NCBI GenBank assembly: GCA_028281765.1
Contig: JANQJF010000090.1
Location: forward strand, 1-64,000
Reading direction: 5' to 3'
Length of the DNA: 64,000 nucleotides
Source: Planctomycetota bacterium
GTDB taxonomy: Bacteria; Planctomycetota; UBA1135; UBA2386
Shown here: piece after piece, positions 42,686 to 51,761 of the stretch
How positions within the stretch are numbered: position 1 is the first letter of the stretch
Layout: each line of letters opens with the position of its first letter
Made by a program: the position numbers and the translations under genes
The notes under the pieces: model-generated
Databases searched by the model: none
Told to the model about the DNA's origin: nothing
What the model saw: only the letters and a program-made list of their open reading frames with translations

Positions 42686-43497
42686 GCCTTCGCCAGCTCC
42701 CCGCAGAGTCCCTTCACGAGAGTCGTCAGTCGCCCCTCGGCCTGACGCCCGGCCTCGATGACTTCATCGTGAGCCAACGGCACGGGAGAAATTCCAGCGG
42801 CCTGGTTGCTGATCAAGCTGATCGCGACGACGCGCGCACCCATCGCGTTCAGCGCTATCGCCTCGTGGACGGTACTCATGCCGACCGCATCGGCACCGAG
42901 CGTCCGCAACATGCGCACTTCCGCGGGGGTCTCGTACGAAGGCCCGAGGAGTCCGGCGTAGGCGCCTTCGTGCAGCGCCCCGTCCTGGGCATGCAGCACC
43001 TGGCGCAGCTCGGCATCGTAGATCGTGGACTGGTCGGGGAAGCGCGGACCGAGCGCCTCCTCGTGATCTCCGATCAGCGGAGACCGCCCCGTCAAGTTCA
43101 GGTGATCCCCGAGGACCATCAGGTCGCCGGCGGCGAATTCCTCGCGGATGCCGCCAGCCGCGTTCGTCAGCAAGAACGTATCCGTGCCCAGCACGCGCAT
43201 GGTGCGCACGGCCCGCACGACCTCGGCCGGAGTCCAACCCTCGTAGAGGTGCACACGGCCACTGAGGCACGCGACGGGCAGACCTTCGACATCGCCGAAG
43301 ATCACGCTGCCGCCGTGGCCCTCGACCTTGGGCGCCGGCCAGTTCGGCACGTCGCCGAACGGGATCGCCTGCGGGTTCTCGACCTGGCTCGCAAAGTTCT
43401 TGAGGCCGCTGCCGAGGACGAGACACAGGCGGGCCCGCGCGCCGACCGCCTGGCGTAGGAACGTCGCGCTCTGTTCGAGCAGTGTGGACTCAGACAT
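42682..43497 (-). CDS. Purine-nucleoside phosphorylase
   Basis: 271 residues, type of trimeric PNP. LVLGSGL near residue 27, phosphate-binding SGRVHLYEGW, LTNAAGG, the base-pocket GLLGPSYETPAEVRML (a typical PNP element) and AVGMSTVHEAIAL. Converts purine (deoxy)nucleosides and phosphate to base and (deoxy)ribose-1-phosphate. Overlaps nupC upstream by 8 bp and the GNAT downstream by ATGA, consistent with uptake followed by phosphorolysis. Confidence 0.95.
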   Translation of the reverse strand: MSESTLLEQSATFLRQAVGARARLCLVLGSGLKNFASQVENPQAIPFGDVPNWPAPKVEGHGGSVIFGDVEGLPVACLSGRVHLYEGWTPAEVVRAVRTMRVLGTDTFLLTNAAGGIREEFAAGDLMVLGDHLNLTGRSPLIGDHEEALGPRFPDQSTIYDAELRQVLHAQDGALHEGAYAGLLGPSYETPAEVRMLRTLGADAVGMSTVHEAIALNAMGARVVAISLISNQAAGISPVPLAHDEVIEAGRQAEGRLTTLVKGLCGELAKA

Positions 43498-44728
43498 TGC
43501 TCAACACCCCCGCCAGACAGCCCGTCGCGCACGTCGCGATCGCACCCGCGAACATCGCGCGGAGCGCGATCTTCGACAGGTCGGAACGACGCTTCGGCGC
43601 GATCGCGCTCAGGCCGCCGATCTGGATCGCGACCGAGCCGAAGTTGGCAAAGCCGCACAACGCAAAGGTCGCGATCATGTAGGTGCGCTCCGAGATGGAT
43701 TCTCTCATCGCGCCGAGTTGCCCGTAGGCCACCAGCTCCGTCAGCGCGATCTTCGTGCCAAGCAGTTCCGCGAGCGTCATCACCTCGTCTGACTGCACCC
43801 CCATCACAAACGCGATGGGATAGAACATCCAACCGAGGATCGTCCCGACGGTCAGGTCATCGCTGAAAAGGGAAAGTGCCGCATCCAGAACAGCAACCAG
43901 GCCGAGAAACGCAATCAACATCGCGCCGACGTTTAGGGCGAGCTTGAGACCGTCGCTGGCGCCGCTGGCAGCGGCCTCGACGACATTGCTCGCCGTCTTC
44001 TCGTCGTGCATCACGACGCGACCGGCGGTCTCGCTCTCCTCCGTCTCGGGGTAGAGGATCTTCGACACGACGAGCCCGGCCGGCACCGCCATGACGCTGG
44101 CGACCATCAGGTGCCCCGGCTCCATCCCGAACAGGACGTACAGCGCGAACACGCCGCCCGCGATCGTCGCGAACCCGCCGGTCATGATCGCGTGCAGCTC
44201 GCTCATCGTCATTCGCTGCAAGAACGGTCGCACGAGCAACGGCGCTTCGGTCTGTCCAACGAAGACGTTGCCGCACGCCGAGAGCGACTCTGCCCCGGAA
44301 GTGCCGAGCACGCGCGCCATCACCCAAGCCATTCCCTTCACGACGAGCTGCATGACGCCGAGGTGGTAGAGCACGGACATCAACGACGAGAAAAAGATCA
44401 GCGTCGGCAGCACCATCGTCGCGAAGATGAAGACGCCCGACGCGCCGAACGTCGACTCGACCGCGTCCCCAGTCGCGAGTGGTCCGAAGACGAACCCGGT
44501 CCCAGCGGCCGCGAGCTTCAGGAAGCGTTCGACCGCGAGCCCGACCTCATAGAGCGCGTTGCGGCCGTCCTCCCAGCCGACGAACACGAACCCGAGCACG
44601 AGCTGGATCGCGAGCCCACCCCCCACGAGCCGCCACGAGATCGCCTTACGGTCGCGGGACAGCGCGTAGCACAGCCCCAACAGAGCCAGGAGACCGAACA
44701 GGGAGACGAGCCTCAACATGCCCGCCAT
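43490..44728 (-). CDS. nupC: NupC-type concentrative nucleoside transporter
   Basis: 412 residues, many hydrophobic helices, CNT-family features. Conserved segments include the GASGVFIFATMVLPTLIFFSSL and GQTEAPLLVRPFL (binding-site QTEAP) motifs and SACGNVFVG. CNT carriers bring nucleosides in with H+ or Na+. First gene of the minus-strand nucleoside run, divergent from fdhD with 56 bp between. Confidence 0.93.
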   Translation of the reverse strand: MAGMLRLVSLFGLLALLGLCYALSRDRKAISWRLVGGGLAIQLVLGFVFVGWEDGRNALYEVGLAVERFLKLAAAGTGFVFGPLATGDAVESTFGASGVFIFATMVLPTLIFFSSLMSVLYHLGVMQLVVKGMAWVMARVLGTSGAESLSACGNVFVGQTEAPLLVRPFLQRMTMSELHAIMTGGFATIAGGVFALYVLFGMEPGHLMVASVMAVPAGLVVSKILYPETEESETAGRVVMHDEKTASNVVEAAASGASDGLKLALNVGAMLIAFLGLVAVLDAALSLFSDDLTVGTILGWMFYPIAFVMGVQSDEVMTLAELLGTKIALTELVAYGQLGAMRESISERTYMIATFALCGFANFGSVAIQIGGLSAIAPKRRSDLSKIALRAMFAGAIATCATGCLAGVLSNV

Positions 44729-44784
44729 CGAACACGATCGGCGGAGTCGTTGCGAGGATTCACGAGGCGTGAAACAATCCGTCG

Positions 44785-45591
44785 ATGGGCGATCCCGAGG
44801 GCATTCCGCACGGCGCCGTCGAGCGCGACCTCGGTGGTGGAGAAACCGACCGCCTCGTCCGCGAGGAGCCGCTGCTGATCTCGGTGCGCGAGCAGTCCGT
44901 GCTCACGATGCGCACCCCGGGCGACGACGAGAATCTCGCGATCGGCTTCCTGCTGTCCGAGGGTGTGCTGACCGACGTGGCCCAGGCTACGTCGATCGAC
45001 ACGGAGCCAGGTGACCCCGAGCAACTGCAGCCCGACGTCGTGCGGATCGGACTCGCGCGAGCCGCCGCGGCGCGCATCGCCGGGCGGCTGACGCGCACGC
45101 ACGAGATCCGTTCGTCGTGCGGGATCTGCGGACTGGTCGACGCGGACGAACTGCTCGAGGACACGCTGCCGCTCTTGTCCGGCGTGCCGCGCCTCGCGCG
45201 CGCTTCGATCCCGACGATGTTCGAGGAGTTCGGCAGACGCCAGTCGCTGTTCGCCGCGACCGGCGCGAGCCACGCGGCCGCGATCTGCGACGCGGACGGC
45301 CTAGTCCTCGGCTTTGGCGAAGACGTCGGTCGCCACAACGCGCTGGACAAGGCGATCGGCGCCGCCGCACGCGACGGCCACGACCTGTCGCACGGCATCG
45401 CGCTGCTGTCGGGCCGCGCGGGGTTCGACCTCGTGCTGAAGTGCATGCGGGTGCGGATTCCGATCGTGGCGTCGGTGTCGGCGGCGTCGGCGCTGAGCTT
45501 CGACCTGTGCCAGTCGGCCGGGGCGACGCTGGTCGGGTTCGTGCGAGGGGAGCGGTTGAAGGTGTACTGCGATGGTGGGCGGTTGATCTAG
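44785..45591 (+). CDS. fdhD: Formate dehydrogenase accessory sulfurtransferase FdhD
   Basis: 268 residues. The redox-active pair is C112-G-I-C115 in RSSCGICG, and the FGEDVGRHNALDKAIG and RAGFDLVLKCMR motifs are diagnostic. FdhD moves sulfur from IscS to the molybdenum cofactor of formate dehydrogenase; iscS is in this window. No fdh structural gene is present. It is followed by an unusual GC-rich repeat region. Confidence 0.96.
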   Translation: MGDPEGIPHGAVERDLGGGETDRLVREEPLLISVREQSVLTMRTPGDDENLAIGFLLSEGVLTDVAQATSIDTEPGDPEQLQPDVVRIGLARAAAARIAGRLTRTHEIRSSCGICGLVDADELLEDTLPLLSGVPRLARASIPTMFEEFGRRQSLFAATGASHAAAICDADGLVLGFGEDVGRHNALDKAIGAAARDGHDLSHGIALLSGRAGFDLVLKCMRVRIPIVASVSAASALSFDLCQSAGATLVGFVRGERLKVYCDGGRLI

Positions 45592-45605
45592 AGGGCTGGC
45601 TCGGC

Positions 45606-45710
45606 CGCGCAGGCGCAGGCGCAGGCGCACGGGTCGGGCACGCGTCACGCCCCACCCCCTCACCACGCCCTCCCCGTGCTGCGCGTGCGCTTGCGCCTGC
45701 GCCTGCGCGA
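45606..45710. repeat. Long GC-rich inverted repeat downstream of fdhD
   Basis: A 26-bp arm at 45606-45631 (based on GGCGCA repeats) is the reverse complement of 45685-45710 with a single mismatch; 53 bp lie between. On one strand this can form a very stable hairpin. No T-tract follows, so it is not a classical terminator, but could still stop transcription or replication forks. Confidence 0.85.
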
Positions 45711-45727
45711 CGGCGACCCGTAACCCG

Positions 45728-45772
45728 CCCGTGACCCGTGTCCGTGACCGCGCCCGTGACCGCGCCCGTGAC
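45728..45772. repeat. 12-bp tandem repeat (CCCGTGACCGCG)
   Basis: Four YCCGTGAC blocks at 45728, 45741, 45753 and 45765; the last two are spaced exactly 12 bp. Lies in the 310-bp gap between fdhD and the next gene, 120 bp before its ATG. The remainder of the gap (45773-45901) is C-rich with no recognisable gene. Confidence 0.75.
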
Positions 45773-45901
45773 CAGGGCACGCGGCCCCCACACCCACCAA
45801 TGGAAAATCCCACCCCCCCGTTACTCCCACCCCACCCCGGCGCTTTTTCCCTCTGCACTCTCCCCCGCGTCATCCCGCGTCCTGATCCCACAAGGCGCCC
45901 G

Positions 45902-47641
45902 ATGCAGTTCCGACTCGGCGGCTACCTGCTGCCGTGCCTCCTCGCCGTAATCGTCATCGCCGTGCTCTGGCCGATCCTCTACGGCCAGTTCGTCGGTGAC
46001 GACGAACTCCTCCTCGTCCGCAGCACACACGTGCACACGGGCAGCCTCTGGGACACGGTCAGCTCGCCGCTATTCCAGGACACGAACAAGTATTGGCGAC
46101 CACTCACGAGCGCCACGCTGTGGCTCGGGTTCCACCTCGGCGGCGGGCAGCCCGCGCCGATGCACTGGATGTCGATCGCCGTGCACGTCGGCGTCATGCT
46201 GCTCGTGTTCCGCATCGCGCGCGAGTGGCTCGACTCGCGCGCCGCCGCTGCGGTCGCCGCATTGTTCTTCGCGCTGCACCCGGTGCAGATCCAGCCCGTC
46301 GCGTGGATCGCCGCGATCAACGACGGCATGTGGAGCGGCTTCGCGCTGCTGTCCCTGCTCGCGTGGCAACGCTGGCGACGGGCGGGATCGCGCGGCCTGC
46401 CGTTCCTCGCATTCGCGGCCGGAGTGCTCGCGGTGCTCTCCAAGGAAGCGGGCGCCATCGTGCCCGCGCTGTGGGTCGTGCACGACCTCGCGACGCGACC
46501 GCGACACTGGCGCGCGAGCGTCTTCCGCGTCGGCGTCGCGACGTCGATCCTCGCCGGTCTCTACGCGATGGCGCGCACCGCCGTGCTGCACGACGGGCTG
46601 GCCTCGATCGAGCCGGACCTCACGCTGTCTCGCATTCTCACGCTGCCGGGAGAAGCGGTCGGTCAGTGCCTCACCCTCCTCGCGCTGCCGCTGCGCCGCG
46701 ACATCGAATGGCGCGTGCTCTCGTCACCCGACTCCGTCGCAACGCTCGTCGTCCAGCACGCGATCACGCTCGCGACACTCGGCGCGTTCGTCTGGGCCGT
46801 GTGGCGCAAGCGCACCGTCCTCGTCCTCGGCCTCGGCCTCACCCTCGTGCCGATCTGGCTGATCGGCATCATGTCGCCGAGCCTCGGCGCGTGGTCCGTT
46901 GCGGATCGCTACCTGTATCTGCCGGCTTTCGGAACGGGTCTCCTGCTCGCTCTGGCCGCGCGCCGGTTCGGGCGCCCGGCGCTCGTCGCCTGCGCGCCGC
47001 TCTTCCTGCTGTTCGCGATGATCGACCGCGACCTGATTCCCGGCTGGTCCAACCCGCGGGACCACGCCGAGTGGCTCGTCAGTCTGCGTCCGGACGATCC
47101 GCTGGCCCGTTTCAGCCTGGCGCGAGCGGCGCTGCTGGACCATCTCGCGAGCGGAGACGCACGCGATCTCGATACGGCGCGCGAGATGTTCACGCGTCTC
47201 GACGAGGCGGCGTCGCGGCGTGACGCGCTCATGCACGCGTGGTACGAACACAAGCTCGGCTCGATTCGCAGCAGCCGGCTGTGGTGCGACCACCTCGTAT
47301 CCAAACGCGACGGCATTCCCTTGGATTTCGGCGTGACCGTGGCCTCGTTCGCGCGCCTCGCCGAGAGCCGGCCGAACGACCCGCACGCCCGCCAGAACTA
47401 CGGCGTCGCGCTCGCGATGTCCGGACGCCAGCGGGAAGCCCGTGCCGAGTTCGAGGCCAGCGCAGGACTCGATCCGTTCTGCAGCGAGGTGTGGTTCAAC
47501 CTCGCGCGCGCGCGCATGTTCGACGGGGACCTGCTCGGAGCGAGCCAGGCGATCGATCGCGCGTTGGCGATTCGACCCGGCGACCAGAACGCGAGCGCGC
47601 TCCGTCGGCAGATCGAACGCGCGATCCTCGTCCGCCGCTGA
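45902..47641 (+). CDS. TMTC-like GT-C membrane protein with TPR tail
   Basis: About 579 residues. The N-terminal 400 are hydrophobic (LLPCLLAVIVIAVLWPILYGQFV is the first helix). FVGDDELLLV gives the acidic first loop, then YWRPLTSATLWLGFHL and the luminal MHWMSIAVHVGVMLLVFRIA, a pattern close to TMTC/O-mannosyltransferases and related bacterial proteins. The last 130 residues are TPR-like (ALAMSGRQREARAEFEASAGLDP, LGASQAIDRALAIRPGDQ). The longer open frame upstream begins in the repeats and is not coding. Sugar transfer is inference. Confidence 0.7.
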   Translation: MQFRLGGYLLPCLLAVIVIAVLWPILYGQFVGDDELLLVRSTHVHTGSLWDTVSSPLFQDTNKYWRPLTSATLWLGFHLGGGQPAPMHWMSIAVHVGVMLLVFRIAREWLDSRAAAAVAALFFALHPVQIQPVAWIAAINDGMWSGFALLSLLAWQRWRRAGSRGLPFLAFAAGVLAVLSKEAGAIVPALWVVHDLATRPRHWRASVFRVGVATSILAGLYAMARTAVLHDGLASIEPDLTLSRILTLPGEAVGQCLTLLALPLRRDIEWRVLSSPDSVATLVVQHAITLATLGAFVWAVWRKRTVLVLGLGLTLVPIWLIGIMSPSLGAWSVADRYLYLPAFGTGLLLALAARRFGRPALVACAPLFLLFAMIDRDLIPGWSNPRDHAEWLVSLRPDDPLARFSLARAALLDHLASGDARDLDTAREMFTRLDEAASRRDALMHAWYEHKLGSIRSSRLWCDHLVSKRDGIPLDFGVTVASFARLAESRPNDPHARQNYGVALAMSGRQREARAEFEASAGLDPFCSEVWFNLARARMFDGDLLGASQAIDRALAIRPGDQNASALRRQIERAILVRR

Positions 47642-48829
47642 TCACTTCCGCGGGAGGAACCGGATCAACACGGCCGACAACGCCGCCGTCGCCGCGCCGA
47701 CGTGGAGCGCGACGGCGAACGTGCCGGCGGCGCTGACCAACACGGCCATCATCGGCTGCGTGACGAGCTGCACGCCGCGCGACAGGTTGTAGAAGCCCGA
47801 CGCGGCGGTCGCGCGCACCTCCGGCGCGTAGTACTCCGCGAACAGCACGCCGAAGCACGACCACGTGCCCGCGCCGAGACCGACCGCGCCCATCGCGAAC
47901 CCGAACACGACGAGATCGTTCGACAGGTGCTCGAAGCCGAGCGCGACGGTCACCAGCCCGACCGCGAACAAGAGACAGAACCCGACGAACGCGCGCTGCC
48001 GCCCGAACCGATCCGCGACGAACCCGAACGCGACGTCGGCGAACACGTGCACGGTGTTGATCCCGATCTGGAACCAGCCGACGAACGTGATCGTCGCGCC
48101 CGCGTCCCGGATCAGCATGCGCGGCAGCCACGCGTACGTGCACCAAAAGCCCGTCATGTGCAGCACGAGCAGGCCGAGCATCGCACACGACGCGCGGCGG
48201 TAGCGCGGGGTGAACAGATCCGTGAGCCGACCGGCCTTCGCGCCGGGTGCACGGTCCTCGCCCGGCAGCGCCCAGCGCGCGAAGAACACCAGCAGCGCCG
48301 GGAGCCCCGACCACAGGAAGCACGCCCGCCAGCCGACGTGCGGCGCGACGAAACAGCCGACCGCCGCGGCGAGCGCCATCGCCACCGGGCTGCCGGCCTG
48401 GAGGATCGCCGCCGCGCGGTTCCGCAATCGGTCTGGATACGTCTCGGCGACGACCGCGTGCCCGACGCCCCACTCCCCGCCGACCCCGAACCCCGTGACG
48501 AGGCGTGCGACGAGCAGCGACCAGTAGCCGTCGGCAAACGCCGTCGCGAACGCGCCACCGGAGTAGAGCAGGATGCTGAGCGTCAGCGCCTTCCGCCGCC
48601 CCACCCGATCGGCGATCCGGCCGAACCAGAACCCGCCGACGGCCGTCGCCGCGAGGGTCCAGCCGATCAGCCAGCCTTCGGCGACGGTCTCGATCCCGAG
48701 GTCCGCGGCGATCGAGTGCCGCACGAAGGCGAACAGGATCAGGTCGTAGAAATCGAAGACCCAGCCGAGCCAGCAGAACAAGAGCACCCGTCCACGTCCC
48801 TCGGCCATCAGCTCGGTCCACCACCGCAT
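47642..48829 (-). CDS. Major facilitator superfamily transporter
   Basis: About 395 residues from the ATG at 48829, with twelve likely membrane helices. The MFS A-motif GRIADRVGRRKAL after helix 2 and the repeated FVADRFGRQRAFVG after helix 8 are clear. FDFYDLILFAF in the first helix and VGGEWGVGHAVVAETYP resemble metabolite:proton symporters of the sialate/carboxylate type. Substrate not assignable. Divergent from ispG (60 bp). Confidence 0.88.
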   Translation of the reverse strand: MRWWTELMAEGRGRVLLFCWLGWVFDFYDLILFAFVRHSIAADLGIETVAEGWLIGWTLAATAVGGFWFGRIADRVGRRKALTLSILLYSGGAFATAFADGYWSLLVARLVTGFGVGGEWGVGHAVVAETYPDRLRNRAAAILQAGSPVAMALAAAVGCFVAPHVGWRACFLWSGLPALLVFFARWALPGEDRAPGAKAGRLTDLFTPRYRRASCAMLGLLVLHMTGFWCTYAWLPRMLIRDAGATITFVGWFQIGINTVHVFADVAFGFVADRFGRQRAFVGFCLLFAVGLVTVALGFEHLSNDLVVFGFAMGAVGLGAGTWSCFGVLFAEYYAPEVRATAASGFYNLSRGVQLVTQPMMAVLVSAAGTFAVALHVGAATAALSAVLIRFLPRK

Positions 48830-48889
48830 TCGAGCAATGTCGCCGCCCGGGATCTGGTCCGCAACCGATCTTGGCTTAGGATCCCGCTC

Positions 48890-50095
48890 GTGATCCCAGT
48901 TCGGAAGCGCACGATCCCGGTCCAAGTCGGCAGCGTTCAGGTAGGCGGCGACGCCCCGGTCGTCGTCCAGTCCATGACGAACACCGACACGGCGGACGTC
49001 GAGCGCACGGTGACCCAGGTCGCCGAGCTCGCCGGCGCCGGGTCCGAGCTCGTCCGCGTGACCGTGAACAACAAGGACGCTGCCTCCAAGGTCGCCGAGA
49101 TCCGCAAGCAGCTCGACGATCAGGGCGTCACCGTCCCGCTGGTCGGAGACTTCCACTACAACGGTCACGTCCTGCTGCGCGAGTTCCCGGACTGCGCCGA
49201 GGCGCTCGCGAAGTACCGCATCAACCCCGGCAACGTCGGCAAGGGGGCGAACCACGACGCGAACTTCGCAACGATGATCGAGGTCGCGAAGGACTACGAC
49301 CGCCCGGTGCGCATCGGCGTCAACGCCGGCTCGCTCGACCAGGAGCTCCTCGACGAGCTCATGGACCAGAACGCGAAGTCCGCCGAACCGCAGGGTGCCA
49401 CCGAAGTCTGGCTCGAGGCGATGGTCCAGAGCGCACTCCGCTCGGTCGACGCCGCGATCGAACTCGGGCTGCCCGAAGACAAGCTCATCATCTCCTGCAA
49501 GATCAGCCGCGTGCAGGAGCTCGTGCGCGTCTACACGATGCTGTCCGAGCGCACCGACCACGCGCTGCACCTCGGGCTGACCGAAGCCGGCATGGGCATG
49601 AAGGGGATCGTCTCTTCGACGGCCGGCCTGTCGATCCTGCTGCAGCAGGGCATCGGCGACACGATCCGCGTCTCGCTGACGCCGCGTCCCGGCGAGTCGC
49701 GCACCGAGGAAGTCCGCGCCGCGCAGGCGATCCTGCAGTCGCTCGGCATCCGCCCGTTCTTGCCGGAAGTCACCGCGTGTCCCGGCTGCGGCCGCACGAC
49801 GAGTACCTACTTCCAGGTTCTCGCGCAGGAGGTCGAAGGCTTCCTCGCCGAGCGCATGCCGGTGTGGAAGGCCGACAAGCCGCAGGCCGCGGAGCTCAAG
49901 GTCGCGGTCATGGGCTGCGTCGTGAACGGCCCCGGCGAGAGCCGCGCCGCGCACATCGGCATCAGCCTGCCCGGCACCGGCGAAGCGCCGCGCTCCCCGG
50001 TCTACATCGACGGCGTGCAGCGCACGACGCTCGAAGGCCCGACACTCAGCGACGAGTTCAAGGAACTCATCGAAGACTACGTCGCCGGCATGTGA
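48890..50095 (+). CDS. ispG: 4-hydroxy-3-methylbut-2-enyl diphosphate synthase (IspG)
   Basis: About 401 residues from the GTG at 48890 (starts V-I-P-V-R-K-R). [4Fe-4S] enzyme of the MEP isoprenoid pathway, which reduces MEcPP to HMBPP. TIM-barrel segment RINPGNVGKG, cluster cysteines in ACPGCGRTTS and GCVVNGPGES. Bacterial type without the large insertion seen in plant or Thermus forms. The huge open frame upstream is antisense to the transporter and is not coding. Confidence 0.96.
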   Translation: MIPVRKRTIPVQVGSVQVGGDAPVVVQSMTNTDTADVERTVTQVAELAGAGSELVRVTVNNKDAASKVAEIRKQLDDQGVTVPLVGDFHYNGHVLLREFPDCAEALAKYRINPGNVGKGANHDANFATMIEVAKDYDRPVRIGVNAGSLDQELLDELMDQNAKSAEPQGATEVWLEAMVQSALRSVDAAIELGLPEDKLIISCKISRVQELVRVYTMLSERTDHALHLGLTEAGMGMKGIVSSTAGLSILLQQGIGDTIRVSLTPRPGESRTEEVRAAQAILQSLGIRPFLPEVTACPGCGRTTSTYFQVLAQEVEGFLAERMPVWKADKPQAAELKVAVMGCVVNGPGESRAAHIGISLPGTGEAPRSPVYIDGVQRTTLEGPTLSDEFKELIEDYVAGM

Positions 50096-50109
50096 TCAGG
50101 GGCACGTGA

Positions 50110-51426
50110 TCAGGCGTAGCGCGCGAGGATCAACTCGCGCGGCCCGATCTCGCTCTGCGAGAACGTGATCGCTTTCGCGACGCGTTCGACCGCTCGTTCC
50201 GCCGCCGTGTCGTCCCGCGCGTGCACGGTGAACAGCGGCTCGTCGCCCTCGAGCGTATCCCCGACTTTCTTGTGGAGCACGACGCCGACGAGCGGGTCGA
50301 TTTCGTCGGTCGCGGCGCGACGCCCCGCGCCGAGGTCCATCGCGGCCAGCCCGACCTCCATCGGATCGATGTCCTCGATCCACTTCACGGCACCGAGCGA
50401 CGGGGTGAACGGCGCGACCACCGGCGCCTGCCCGAGCGCGGACGCGTCGTCGAGAAACGCTGAGTCGCCGCCCTGCCGCTCGACGTTCTTCCGGCAGCAG
50501 GCGAGCGCGCTGCCGTCCTCAACGAGCTGCCGCAGGATCGGCATCGCCTCGTCGGTGGAAGACGCCTTGCCCGCGAGCACGAGCATCTCGGCGGCGAGCG
50601 CCAGCGTGAGATCGACGAGATCCTTCGGGCCACGACCGTGCAGACAGTCGGCGATCTCCGCGACCTCGAGCGCGTTGCCGACCGCGTAGCCGAGCGGCGT
50701 GTCCATGTCGGTCAGCAGCGCGGTGATGTTCTTGCCGGCAGCGCGACCGGTCGAGACGAGACTCTCGGTCAGCGCCTCGGCGTTCTCCCGCGACTGCATG
50801 AACGCCGCGCGCCCACACTTCACGTCGAGCACGAGGCCGTCGATGCCTTCTGCGAGCTTCTTGCTGAGGATCGACGCCGTGATGAGAGGCACGCTCTCGA
50901 CGGTGCCGGAGATATCGCGCGTCGCGTACATCCGCTTGTCGGCCGGCGCGATCGAACCCGTCGCACCCGCCATGACGAAACCGCACTCGGCCAGCACCTC
51001 GAGGAACTCGTCCTGCGACAGGTCGGTGCGAAAGCCGGGGATCGAGTGCAGCTTGTCGATCGTGCCGCCGGTGTGACCGAGGCCGCGCCCGGAGATCATC
51101 GGCACGGGAACACCCGCGGCGGCGACGAGCGGCGCGAGGAACAAGGAGACTTTGTCGCCGACTCCCCCGGTCGAGTGCTTGTCGACCTTCGTGCCGGGGA
51201 TCGCGTCGAGATCGAGAACGTCCCCGGAGTCGCGCATCGCTGTTGTCAGCGTGCCGGTCTCTTGGACGGACATCCCGCGGCAGCACACCGCCATCAAGAA
51301 CGCGCCGAGCTGCGCATCCCCGAGCGAACCGTCGACGACGCCATCGACGATGTCGCGGATCTGGTCGCCGGACAGCTCGTGGCCATCGCGCTTGAGCTTG
51401 ATGAGAGTTGCGGGGTGCTCACGCAT
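50110..51426 (-). CDS. deoA: Thymidine/pyrimidine phosphorylase
   Basis: 438 residues. Family signature KHSTGGVGDKVS near 83, SGRGLGHTGGTIDKL, and the three-domain NP-II architecture with the C-terminal barrel-sandwich (EVGLAAMDLGAGRR, HKKVGDTLEGDEPLF). Cleaves thymidine or uridine with phosphate to base and (deoxy)ribose-1-phosphate. Acts with the deoC, cdd, pnp and nupC genes here. DeoA versus Pdp specificity cannot be fixed by eye. Confidence 0.94.
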   Translation of the reverse strand: MREHPATLIKLKRDGHELSGDQIRDIVDGVVDGSLGDAQLGAFLMAVCCRGMSVQETGTLTTAMRDSGDVLDLDAIPGTKVDKHSTGGVGDKVSLFLAPLVAAAGVPVPMISGRGLGHTGGTIDKLHSIPGFRTDLSQDEFLEVLAECGFVMAGATGSIAPADKRMYATRDISGTVESVPLITASILSKKLAEGIDGLVLDVKCGRAAFMQSRENAEALTESLVSTGRAAGKNITALLTDMDTPLGYAVGNALEVAEIADCLHGRGPKDLVDLTLALAAEMLVLAGKASSTDEAMPILRQLVEDGSALACCRKNVERQGGDSAFLDDASALGQAPVVAPFTPSLGAVKWIEDIDPMEVGLAAMDLGAGRRAATDEIDPLVGVVLHKKVGDTLEGDEPLFTVHARDDTAAERAVERVAKAITFSQSEIGPRELILARYA

Positions 51427-51761
51427 GCCCGGCCGACGATAGCGCGACGACCTCTCGGGTGCGCGTTTCGACCCGGCGAAACCCCGCGGCCTTTCCGTGC
51501 CTCACCGTCGACCGCGCGGACACTCGGCCTGGAGGCCACTCGCGGCCTGGCATGCAGGCCCGGTGACGGGCCGCCTACGTCACAAACGCTTCGCAGGGCC
51601 AAGTCACGTCGTACCGCCGCATTCCCAGGTGTCGCTCAGCGTCAGGTGAAAACGGATCGTATCGAGCCTCGCGCGACCCATCCCCGGCCTACCGAAACGT
51701 GAGAAGAAGCGAAATCAGGAGTTGCTTGTCGGGTATCGCGGCACGCGGACATCGCAATCCC
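51427..51761. other. Intergenic region between deoA and the secreted orphan
   Basis: 335 bp. Contains no open frame with plausible codon use. GC-rich near deoA and more mixed close to 51762. It should hold divergent promoters, but I see no convincing boxes, hairpins or repeats. Confidence 0.5.

Noticed and set aside
47702..48889. Long open frame upstream of ispG
   Set aside because: Antisense to the MFS transporter with charge-rich low-complexity translation; ispG starts at 48890.
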